Assembly: GCF_016862995.1 (NCBI RefSeq)
Contig: NZ_BOOA01000006.1
Location: 119,989-183,988, forward strand
Origin: Acrocarpospora phusangensis
GTDB lineage: Bacteria > Actinomycetota > Actinomycetes > Streptosporangiales > Streptosporangiaceae
Reading direction: 5' to 3'
Length of the DNA: 64,000 bases
Shown here in pieces: positions 26,201-34,010 of the stretch. Each line of letters opens with the position of its first letter. Positions within the stretch are counted from its first letter, which is position 1. Made by a program: the position numbers and the translations under genes. The notes under the pieces are model-generated. The model saw only the letters and a program-made list of their open reading frames with translations, did not search any database and was not told where the DNA came from.

Positions 26201-29166
26201 CTGAGGCGGCCCAGGCCGTCGTAGCGCATGACGGTGACGCGGCCGTTCTGGTCGGTGATCCTGGTGCTGGCCCCCCACGCCGGGTCGTGCTCGGTCGTGG
26301 TGGTCCAGCCCTTGACGTTGGTCTGCACCGTCTTGGTGAGCGGGCCTCCGGTGACCGGCGTGTGCACGGTGGTGCTGTGCCCGCCCTTGGAGTCCCACGC
26401 GTCGATGATGCGGCCCTGCGCGTCGTACCCGGTGCGCGCGGTCGTCGTGTACGTCTTGGCCGACCACGACGTCAGCGTCTCGACCTTGGTCACCCGGCCC
26501 TTGTCGTCGTAGGTGTTGAACACGTCACTGATGACGTCGTCGGCGACGGCCGGCGCGGTGGCGCAGGGCACGGAGTAGGTCTCCACGCGCTTGGCCAGGG
26601 CCAGCAGCCATCGGCCGTCCCGTGGCTCGTACGTCGTCTTCACGCATTTCTCGTCCCCGGTGACGGCCTCGTCGCCGGCTTCGTTGACCTGCGTGACCAG
26701 GCCGTACTCGTCGAAGGTGGTACGCGCCGACGTGGTGCGGGGGGCCCGGCCGCCGTCCAGGACGGTGCCGGTGCGGGTGACCGCGGTGCCGGTGTGACGG
26801 GCCGAGACGGTGACCCCGTTGAGGGTGCGGGTCGCGGTGGGGGCCGACTGCCACGGCTCGAAGGTCTGCGTTCCGATGGCCGCCGCGCCGTTGTAGGTGA
26901 CGGTCCGGCGGGTCATGCCGGCGTACGCGTCCTCGTCGTTGACGGCCGGCGCGCCGCCCACGGCGGGCATTGTGGCGGTACGGGTGCCCGACGGCAGTTT
27001 GTCGCCGTGCATGCCGCGGAAGTAGGTCGTCTCGGTGATCTCCTCCTGGCCGGGGTCGCCCTTGGTGGTGCGGACGGTGCCGTACCCGCGCCACACCGAC
27101 CAGGTCTTGTAGTCGGCCTTCACCATGCCGTCGTCGTCGGTGTAGTGCCAGCCGGGGTCGCCGAGGTAGTCGTACCTGGTGATGGTGCGGGGGGCATGGG
27201 TGGTCAGGTCGTTCTCGGTGACGGCGGTCACCACGTACTTGTGGAAGTAGTCGGTGAGCGGGTCGGCCGCGCCGGGTGGCCTCCATTTGACCGGGTAACA
27301 GCGCAGCGTGTTGGATTCCGGCGCCGACGGCACGCGAGTGCCCGCGACGCAGTCGGGCGCGGAGTAGGAGACGCCGAGCTTGCCGCCGGTCTCGGTGGTG
27401 ACGGATGCGATCCGCCACCAGTTCATGGCGGGTGAATGGTCGATGGTGTCCACCCGGTTGGGCATCTGCACGCCCTGGAACATCACGTCCGGCACCGTGA
27501 CGCCGTCGCGACCCGCGTGGGAGATCTTGTCGAGCCACAGGCCGGGCCTGGTGCCGTCACCGGGGTCGGGGAAGGAGTGGGTGAACGTCCACGACTCCAC
27601 GTCGTCGTGCTTGCCGGTCGTGGCGTTCCACACCTGGGTGACGATCTTGGCGAGTCGTCTGGTGGTCCAGAACGTGGGCGCGGTCTGCTGGCACGGGGAG
27701 GTGCTGCATTCCTGGTCGAAGGGTGTGTCCGGCCAGGTCGTGGCGTTCTTCGTGGTGCAGTTCGCCAGGCAGCGGTCCGCTGTCTCGAACAGCACCCGGG
27801 CGGGCACGTTGGCCGAGCCGTCCCGGGTGCCGTAGTCGATCCTGACCAGGTAACTGGCCCGGTCGTACTCGGCCAGGTCGGTGGTGGTGATGTTGCGGGC
27901 GTACTTGTTCTTCTCCCGCTTGTACGTGTACGTCATCGTGTTCCCGGAGGGGTCCACGACGTAGTCGAGGTTCCACCGGTACGCCTGCGTGCAGTCGGAG
28001 TCGGCGAAAGCGGTTTCGTGGCACGGCTCCTGGGGGTGGTTGCCGTACACGGGCGTGGTCAGGACGCTCTCGGTGGCCCCGCTCTTGCCGAACCAGTACT
28101 GGACGCCGTCGCTGGTGGTCACCACCCAGTGCTCGCCGTCGTCGTCCCCGTTGGCGGCGCCGGTCCTGCGTTCGATGCGGGAGGCGTCGTCGCTGCGGTT
28201 CCTCCAGCCCTTGCCGCTCTCGAAGACCAGGTCACCGCCGCGCCCGTTGAGCGACAGGGTCGCGTTGTCGGTCACCCAGCACTGGTCACCGGTCTTGCGG
28301 TTGGCGTTGTTGGCGGTGCCCTCGGTGTCCTCCGAGCACATCTTGTAGCGGCGCTCGATGTAGCCGGTGGAGACCTCGAAGCCCTCACCGGCCCACGACG
28401 GCTGGTTGTTGGAGGCGGCCATCCGCCCGTCCACCGACGAGGACGAGTAGGCCAGCGCCAGGCTGGGTGAGGGCCCGCCGACCGCCGGCGGCACCCGGAA
28501 CGGGTAGTTCCAGGAGAAGTCACCGGACGAGTTGCCCGCCGACCAGGTGGCCGACGGTTGCAGCGAGGTGGCGCTGTAGTCGCCGGACGGCCCGGCCGGG
28601 CCCGCCTGCACGGTCAGCGTGGCGGGCAGCGCGACCTGCGCCGACACGGTGCCGTCCTCGTTCGTGGAGGGAAGCGGCGCCGCCGCGCACCCCGCGCAGT
28701 CGCCGGCCCTGGCCAGCACCAGGCGGTCGGCCCAGTCGGCCCCGTACGTGTCGCGGAAGGCCGTGTAGTCGACGCTCACCGTCGCCGCCGGCACGGCCGG
28801 ATCGCCGTTCACCGAGTTTTCGGAGGCGATGTGGAACGTCAGTCCCGGCGAGTCCACCACCTCCAGCGTGACCCGGCCGGCGGTGTCCGACTGGAGCGTC
28901 ACCGGCAGGCCCGCGGCGGTCGAGGGCTGCCCAGCCACCAGGGTCGTGGTCGAACTGAGCCCCGCCCGGGGCCGCACGGGCGGGGTGCCCACATACGGCT
29001 CGCCGGTCTTCGGCTCCGGGATGTCCACCAGCGGCAGCACGTGGCCCGGCACGGACACGTCCTCCTGGGCGCGCATCCGCTCGGGCGCCGCCGCGACGGC
29101 GGGCATCGGCACGAATACGGGCAGCAGCAGCGCCGCCCCTAAGAGCAGGTTGAAGGTTCTTTTCAC
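23215..29166 (-). CDS. Giant secreted RHS/YD-repeat protein with variable C-terminus
   Basis: 1983 residues with a signal peptide (MKRTFNLLLGAALLLPVF, cleavage near AVAAA). The N-terminal ~250 residues form a Ser/Thr/Gly-rich domain, then an SpvB-like region (~200-330), then long YD/RHS repeats (YDGLGRL, YDAQGRI, YNKRGEL and similar) that form a shell. The core ends with the RHS signature LGAREYDAALGRFISVDP and YSYAGSNPMTMADADGRW near residue 1720. The remaining ~263 residues have two hydrophobic segments (SALTGTASLLLAMG, VAAAALGAVSFAFGVV), then a charged C-terminal part with two cysteines. In polymorphic toxins this tail is the toxic domain, but I recognise no toxin family and no immunity gene follows. 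GTG start; GTGA overlap with the upstream LamG gene. Confidence 0.9.
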   Translation of the reverse strand: MKRTFNLLLGAALLLPVFVPMPAVAAAPERMRAQEDVSVPGHVLPLVDIPEPKTGEPYVGTPPVRPRAGLSSTTTLVAGQPSTAAGLPVTLQSDTAGRVTLEVVDSPGLTFHIASENSVNGDPAVPAATVSVDYTAFRDTYGADWADRLVLARAGDCAGCAAAPLPSTNEDGTVSAQVALPATLTVQAGPAGPSGDYSATSLQPSATWSAGNSSGDFSWNYPFRVPPAVGGPSPSLALAYSSSSVDGRMAASNNQPSWAGEGFEVSTGYIERRYKMCSEDTEGTANNANRKTGDQCWVTDNATLSLNGRGGDLVFESGKGWRNRSDDASRIERRTGAANGDDDGEHWVVTTSDGVQYWFGKSGATESVLTTPVYGNHPQEPCHETAFADSDCTQAYRWNLDYVVDPSGNTMTYTYKREKNKYARNITTTDLAEYDRASYLVRIDYGTRDGSANVPARVLFETADRCLANCTTKNATTWPDTPFDQECSTSPCQQTAPTFWTTRRLAKIVTQVWNATTGKHDDVESWTFTHSFPDPGDGTRPGLWLDKISHAGRDGVTVPDVMFQGVQMPNRVDTIDHSPAMNWWRIASVTTETGGKLGVSYSAPDCVAGTRVPSAPESNTLRCYPVKWRPPGAADPLTDYFHKYVVTAVTENDLTTHAPRTITRYDYLGDPGWHYTDDDGMVKADYKTWSVWRGYGTVRTTKGDPGQEEITETTYFRGMHGDKLPSGTRTATMPAVGGAPAVNDEDAYAGMTRRTVTYNGAAAIGTQTFEPWQSAPTATRTLNGVTVSARHTGTAVTRTGTVLDGGRAPRTTSARTTFDEYGLVTQVNEAGDEAVTGDEKCVKTTYEPRDGRWLLALAKRVETYSVPCATAPAVADDVISDVFNTYDDKGRVTKVETLTSWSAKTYTTTARTGYDAQGRIIDAWDSKGGHSTTVHTPVTGGPLTKTVQTNVKGWTTTTEHDPAWGASTRITDQNGRVTVMRYDGLGRLSKVWAPGREGEPTPTAQFGYLVRNDGPVVVTTSRLNANGGLTTSHTLYDGLLRVRQSQAPEAGDQGGRVVTDSFYDTAGRMWQTNDAYVADGAPGTSLYEPLGDHVIPSQTRKLYDGAGRETASIFYSKNVEKWRTTTATFGDRIETTPPEGGTPSTMFTDVSGRTTRLRLAGDDTRYEYNKRGELKKITDPAGSVWEYQYDLRGNKIVEKDPDKGTTTSSYNEHNELTRITDTTGASLTFAYDELGRKKSVSAGAVKRAEWFYDTLLPGQLDKSVRYEGGNAYTREITEYTVGYKPKSEIFTIPSSEGALAGSYTYTHTYTANGLPASTRLPDVDGAGTGLAAETLATGYTDLDKPATLSGYVDLTDYTRYGELAVVGRRNGTGQIMDTGYFYQEGTRRLERLRTTREVAPSTVQDVTFGFDNVGNLTKAAASDDTQCFRYDTQRRLTQAWTPDNGDCAPDPAAAALGGAAKYWLSWQYDEAGNRLEQVARTTGSTVSTTYAYSATQPHALTGATTDGTTTTYGYDPTGNTVTRPSANGTQTLTWDGEGRLAASTDTSGSTSFVYDADGQRLLRRDPAGATLYLPGQELRVTGGTGGTKATTRYYTHAGVTVGFRTSAEVTGLTWLAGDHQGTSQVSVRASDQALTVRRQTPYGTSRTGSGTWPTGMTKGFVGGVNDNTGLVHLGAREYDAALGRFISVDPVIDYMDPQQMQGYSYAGSNPMTMADADGRWPKPPAWLSKAGSALKQVADNHVQAAAKAISTVKSSAVAAYNNTKSGLKSAGTWLVDHAGDISALTGTASLLLAMGPPPLQVAAAALGAVSFAFGVVDAVKQCADRKPIDCSVATVSLIPGLAGLKSGVKAAKASLNFLKARKALNAADIDARHAAGASDMLYSQPTPSTTNPNYKDLTADRTKAMDDLYAANERQAMAKRQYDEWNKRLYAPDPWRNTQIMVTVYNQSYTTCKAMRTCPQDQQDFYQPMLNTIGKRQGGTFVE

Positions 29167-32100
29167 TGCTGGCCTCCGGGAGCGGCCGCGGCCAGGGCCG
29201 CGATCCGCGAGTCGGGGAGAACGCCGGCGAACACCTGGACGTCGTCCACGTCGCCCGCGAAGAAGTCACCGGCGGGCGCCCACTTGCCGAAGCCGATGGA
29301 CAGCGGTCCGTTGGCCCGCCAGGCGGAGGTGGCCGTGACCTCCCTGACGTTGACGCCGTCGACGTAGAGGCGCACCTTGCCGGCGGCCTGGTCGTACACG
29401 CCGGCCAGGTGCTGCCACTGGCCGAGCTTCACGGTGCCGCCGACGGCCGCGCGCGGGCAGCACACGGTGGCGTCGCTGGGCCGCAGTTGCATCGACCACT
29501 GCGGCCGGTTGGCGTCCTGCCGCAGACCCAGGTAGAAGCTGGCGACGCTCGTGCCCTCCTGGGAGACGACGGTCCGCTCGTAGAGGGACAGGTCGGTGAT
29601 CCGCGCCCAGGCGGCCACCGTGAACGACTGGTCGGTGCGAACCACCGGGCCCGCGGTGGTCAGCTTGGCGGCGCCGTTCAGACGAGCCGCGGCCTCGGTG
29701 TTACCACCCCGGTCGGCGGCCCAGACGACCCCGGTGGGCTGGGCGTCCTGGCCGTAGCCGGAATCGTCGAAACCGTGACCGTCCAGGGTCCACAGGCCGA
29801 CCCGGGTGGTGGCCTGCCCGACGATCTCGGCGGGTGCCAGGACGCGGTTCCACACCTGCACACCGGCCAGGGAGCCGGCGAAGTGGTCGGTGAACGCTCC
29901 CGCGAACCGGCCACGCCCGAAGTACAGCGGGCTGGTGCTCGCCCACGGCGCGGTCGGCCGGGAGACGGTCTGCTGGGCGACGCCGTTGACGTACAGGGTG
30001 AGCGTCCTGGCCCCGGCGTCGTACACGCCGGTCAGCCGGGTCCACACACCGGCCGCGGGTACGGCCGTGGAGGCGGCGGTGACCGGCGTGCCGCCCGCGT
30101 TGCTCGGCCAGGCCGACAGTTGCCAGCGGTCGTTGGCCGGGCTGTACTCCAGGCGGAACGTCGGGTAGTTCGCTCCCGCCTGGGACAGGATGGTGCGCGC
30201 GGCGCTCTTGTCGGCGAGCTTGACCCACGCCGACACGGTGAAGCTCGTGGCGGTGTTCAGGACGGTTCCGGCCGTGGCCGCGTAGTCGTCCACGCCGTCG
30301 AACGCCACCGTGGTGGCGCCGACCAGGCGGCCGTCCGCGCCCGGTGCCGCGCCGTTCAGCGTGGCGGTACGGCCGGCGGGTGACAGGTCGTTCTGGGCCG
30401 AGCCGGCGCCGTCCAGCGCCCAGTCGCCGGTCGGGCCGCCGGCCGAGCCGATCTTGATGATGTGGTGCTTGCTCGGGCTCTCGTTGCCGGCCCGGTCGAC
30501 GGCGCGGACGTACAGGACACGTTCGCCGGGCCGGGTGGGGTCGGCGGGGTTCGGGGGCGGCGGTGTGATCTGCAGCGTCGCGGGCGAGCCGGTGACCGGC
30601 GTGGTGGGCGGGTCGGCCCAGCCGTACTTGTAGCCGGTGACGCCGGTGCCGCCGCCGCTGAAGGTGAACGTGCCGGTCTGGCCGGGGGCGCCGTGGAACT
30701 CTCCGTCGGCCGGGTAGTCGGGCGAGGTCACGGCCGGTGCCGTGTCCGGGCCGACGGTGTCCACGCCGAACTCGCACCAGCCGCCGTGGGTCTTGCTGCT
30801 GAGGTTGCCGTCGTTGGCGAGGGCGCGGAAGGCGTACAGGCCGCCCTCGTCGAGTGCCGGGGTGGTGACCTCGGCGGTGGTGCCGTTCGCGGTGTTGCCG
30901 GCCGTGGTCGCCGAGCCGATGACCGCGCCGTAGGTGCCGTCGGCGTTGACGCGGGCCCACTCGAAGGTGGCCTTCAGGTCGTTCTCCTCGTCGCCGTCCG
31001 GGTCGGTCAGCCGCGCCTTCAGCACGGGCGTACGGGTGGCCACCCACGGCCGGGAGCCGCCCGTGACGCAGGGCCTGTTCGCGGCGGTGAGCAGCTCGGG
31101 CGCGGCGGGATAGGAGTTGTAGGTGTAGGCCAGATGCGGGTTCTGGCTATGTCCTCCGTCGCTGTAGACCATGTAGCGCTTCCACGACCACTGGTCGTTC
31201 TCGTTGACCGCCATCAGCCCCAGCGTCACGTTCGTCGCGCTGGCCGCGGCGGCTGCCCGCACCACGTCGGTGGCGTTGTACTCCTGCGCGCCGGCCGGGC
31301 ATCTGCCCTGGTAGCCGCCGGTGTAGCGGCGCACGACTCCCCCGTCGCCGCCCAGCGAGGTGATCCAGCTCGGCTGGGCATCCCAGGTGGTCGAGCCGCT
31401 GATCGTGCCGGTGTGCCAGGCGGCGACCGCGCCGGCGCTCCAGTTGCCGTTACCGCAGTCCTTGGACGACCAGGAGTGCCACAGCCTGAAGGTGGCGCTG
31501 CTGACCACGGCCCCGGACGCCTTGGAGATGTCCAGTTCGACGATCGAGCGGGACTTCAGGCCGCCGGAGATCCCGGCGCGCAGCACTCCCGATTCCGCGT
31601 CGTCGTCGCCGATCGTCAGCCGGTCGTAGTACGAGGTCGTACGGGCGTTCTCGCGGACCACCGTCCAGTGGTTGCGGCGCCCCGTCCAGGACGGATCGAT
31701 CTTGATGGGGAAGCGCGCTCCGGGGTCGTCGAGCAGCGCCGGGTCGGGCACCAGGGTCAGCGCCCCCGCGCGGACCTCGGCCTTGACGGTGCTCTCGGTG
31801 TCGGCGTCCCACATGGTGGGGGTGGCGCCGCCCAGGACGAGCTTTCCGGCGGCGTCCCTGGCGCTGACCGCGCCGGTCTCGGGGTCGACGCCCACGGACA
31901 GGCCCTTGGTCCTGGTCGTCAGCGACAGCTTGCGCAGCGCCGGGTTCCGCGCGGCCTCGCGGTTCTTCACGACCAGAACGTGGGTGAAGCCGTCGACCTC
32001 GGCCTCCACGTGCAGGTCGACGCCCTTGAGCACCTCGGGGTAGACCGCGACATTGCCCTTGAGCACGGGTTCGGGGAGCTCCCCCGGCCAGCCGAGGCTG

Positions 32101-32453
32101 AGTTCGGTGCCGTTCCTGCGCACCGTGGCCATCGGGGCGGTGCCGCCCCCGCTGAACGTGATCGGGAACGTCGACGCCACCGGGGCGACCGTTCCGTCGG
32201 GGCGTACGCGCAGGGTGGCGTCGGGGCGCACCCAGTCGCCCTGCGCTGACTTCGCCCAGATCGGGCGAAGATATTCGTACCGGGTGAATGTTCCGTCCGG
32301 ATTGGCGAATACCTCGGAGGTCTCGCCGCGTTGCGACAGGACCTCCCTTATCTCCGGTGCTTCCGCCGACGCCCCCGCCCCGAGGGGGGCGCTGAACGTC
32401 ACGCCCCCCACGAGTAACGCAGAAACCGCGACTCCTAATAGGCGACGAATCAC
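29163..32453 (-). CDS. Secreted multi-domain protein with two C-terminal LamG domains, coupled to RHS
   Basis: 1096 residues from GTG 32453 with GGGAGG 6 bases upstream. The signal peptide is followed by a ~250-residue domain that includes YPEVLKGVDLHVEAEVDG. A DNRLRE-like region follows (ISKASGAVVSSATFRLW, YNATDVVRAA). After that come fibronectin-like beta domains, then two LamG/concanavalin-like domains (~690-865 and ~885-1080; SFTVSAWVKL and SFTVAAWARI, ending LAGVQVWNRVL and VDDVQVFAGVL). This architecture is common next to actinobacterial secreted RHS proteins. It is probably a cell-surface adhesin or carrier that works with the RHS protein. Confidence 0.85.
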   Translation of the reverse strand: MIRRLLGVAVSALLVGGVTFSAPLGAGASAEAPEIREVLSQRGETSEVFANPDGTFTRYEYLRPIWAKSAQGDWVRPDATLRVRPDGTVAPVASTFPITFSGGGTAPMATVRRNGTELSLGWPGELPEPVLKGNVAVYPEVLKGVDLHVEAEVDGFTHVLVVKNREAARNPALRKLSLTTRTKGLSVGVDPETGAVSARDAAGKLVLGGATPTMWDADTESTVKAEVRAGALTLVPDPALLDDPGARFPIKIDPSWTGRRNHWTVVRENARTTSYYDRLTIGDDDAESGVLRAGISGGLKSRSIVELDISKASGAVVSSATFRLWHSWSSKDCGNGNWSAGAVAAWHTGTISGSTTWDAQPSWITSLGGDGGVVRRYTGGYQGRCPAGAQEYNATDVVRAAAAASATNVTLGLMAVNENDQWSWKRYMVYSDGGHSQNPHLAYTYNSYPAAPELLTAANRPCVTGGSRPWVATRTPVLKARLTDPDGDEENDLKATFEWARVNADGTYGAVIGSATTAGNTANGTTAEVTTPALDEGGLYAFRALANDGNLSSKTHGGWCEFGVDTVGPDTAPAVTSPDYPADGEFHGAPGQTGTFTFSGGGTGVTGYKYGWADPPTTPVTGSPATLQITPPPPNPADPTRPGERVLYVRAVDRAGNESPSKHHIIKIGSAGGPTGDWALDGAGSAQNDLSPAGRTATLNGAAPGADGRLVGATTVAFDGVDDYAATAGTVLNTATSFTVSAWVKLADKSAARTILSQAGANYPTFRLEYSPANDRWQLSAWPSNAGGTPVTAASTAVPAAGVWTRLTGVYDAGARTLTLYVNGVAQQTVSRPTAPWASTSPLYFGRGRFAGAFTDHFAGSLAGVQVWNRVLAPAEIVGQATTRVGLWTLDGHGFDDSGYGQDAQPTGVVWAADRGGNTEAAARLNGAAKLTTAGPVVRTDQSFTVAAWARITDLSLYERTVVSQEGTSVASFYLGLRQDANRPQWSMQLRPSDATVCCPRAAVGGTVKLGQWQHLAGVYDQAAGKVRLYVDGVNVREVTATSAWRANGPLSIGFGKWAPAGDFFAGDVDDVQVFAGVLPDSRIAALAAAAPGGQQ

Positions 32454-32935
32454 CTGTTGCCTCCCGTGAACAGCTCGCGAATGGATGCGAGGACTGGATT
32501 ACGGGAGGGCGATATATTGGCTGTATAATTCGACTGTTTCAGCAGGTCAGCCGGTATGCCGCGCGCTCCTGGCGGTCGACTTCCGATCTCGGGACCACCG
32601 CGGACGATGATCGTTATAGTGCCGGAGACGACCCGCTGTCTGGCACCGTGAGTGTCCGGGCTGACTCGGCTGCCCTCCACGGCGCATCGCCGTCGGCTGC
32701 GCCTGATCCTCTCGCCCCGGACGGTGCTGCGCTGGCACCCCCGGAAGGGCGTCTGCTGACCTGCTCGCAAAGACGGCTCATAGCCGGGCGAAGGTAATGA
32801 TCGGCGGCTTGTGATCCCGGCTACGGCCTGGCGTGTGTGTCCTTTGGCCGGTTACGGAACGGGCGTGTCCGGGTGGGGCGTACCGGGGGTGAAAGGCCTC
32901 GTCGAGGCCGCTCCGCCACCATCAAGGAATTCATC
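32454..32935. other. Gene-free divergent region of 482 bases
   Basis: This lies between the LamG-RHS operon (leftward) and the RTX-like gene (rightward). An AT-rich patch (32508-32545, with TATAAT at 32524-32529) stands out and may hold the promoter of the LamG-RHS operon, but no convincing -35 pairing was found. No credible ORF is present. Confidence 0.4.
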
Positions 32936-33742
32936 ATGCGTATCCGTAAGAACCTAGCCCGGCTGTCCCTGCTCGCGGTGACCACCACCATGCTGGCGGG
33001 CGCGCTGGCCACCCCGGGCCATGCCGCCGGCGCGACGGTCCAGGTGACCAGCGTCAACGGTGTCCCCGAGCTTCGCTACACCGGCACCGGCTCGGCCGAG
33101 ACCGTCACGCTGACCCAGGCCTCGCGGCTGGTGATCGTGGAAAGCAGCGGCGCCCTGACCGCGCTGGCGGGTTGCAGCCTGGACTCGCTGAACCCGCGCA
33201 GGGCCACCTGCGACTCCGCCGGGCAGCCCGTCATCAACCTGGTCAGGCTGGACCTGGACGGCGGCAGCGACGTCGCCCGGATCCAGAACTCCCGCCCGGT
33301 CGAGACGATCGTCTCCGCCGGCGCGGGTAACGACACCTACCTCGGCGGCCAGTCATCCGCCTCTTCCCGGGTGCTGTTCAACGGCGGCGAAGGCACCGAC
33401 ACCGCCGACTACTCCGCCGGCACCTCCGGGGTGCTCGTCGACATCGACAGCGCCGCCGACGACGGCCGCCCGGCCAGCGGCGACACCGACACCATCTTCA
33501 CCACCGTGGAGAACCTGATCGGCACCCGTTTCAACGACTCGCTGCGCGGCAACAACAGCGCCAACGTCATCACCAGCCAGGGTGGCGGCGACTCAATCCG
33601 CGCCGGCGGCGGCAACGACACCGTCAATGCCGCCTTCCGCAGCGCGGACATCGAGCTGAACTGCGGCACGGGCACCGGCGATGTCCTCACACGCGACGCC
33701 GTCGAGGACCGCGACGCCATCATCGTCTCCTGCGAGAACTGA
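32936..33742 (+). CDS. Secreted calcium-binding (RTX-like) protein
   Basis: 268 residues; the signal peptide ends at PGHAA. AAGGA lies 7 bases before the ATG at 32936. The second half has RTX/hemolysin-type nonapeptides GAGNDTYLGG, GGEGTDTADY, GTRFNDSLRG and GGGDSIRAGGGNDTVNA, which form calcium-filled parallel beta-rolls. Two cysteine pairs are likely (GCSLDS/ATCDS and LNCGTG/VSCEN). It is secreted by the Sec route rather than type I. No enzyme domain is present, so the role is probably structural or adhesive. Confidence 0.85.
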   Translation: MRIRKNLARLSLLAVTTTMLAGALATPGHAAGATVQVTSVNGVPELRYTGTGSAETVTLTQASRLVIVESSGALTALAGCSLDSLNPRRATCDSAGQPVINLVRLDLDGGSDVARIQNSRPVETIVSAGAGNDTYLGGQSSASSRVLFNGGEGTDTADYSAGTSGVLVDIDSAADDGRPASGDTDTIFTTVENLIGTRFNDSLRGNNSANVITSQGGGDSIRAGGGNDTVNAAFRSADIELNCGTGTGDVLTRDAVEDRDAIIVSCEN

Positions 33743-34010
33743 ACCGGCACCGCCGTACCTATGGCGAACGGCCCGCCCCTCCTCACCGCTGCCTCCCATC
33801 GCAGCTGCGGCCACCGGGAAAGGCGGCGGGCCGGCTGGTGATTCCGTTTTCTGATCCGGGACCGTGATCGCAAGTTCTGCCGCGTGCGGGAGATTGATTT
33901 CACCGACCCGATCGGGCGTCGAACCACCGCCTCCGGCGAGCGCCCAGCGTTCAAGTGAACGTGCAGGTCTATTCACGACTTTCGGTACGCCACACCCTGT
34001 GGTGCTGCGC

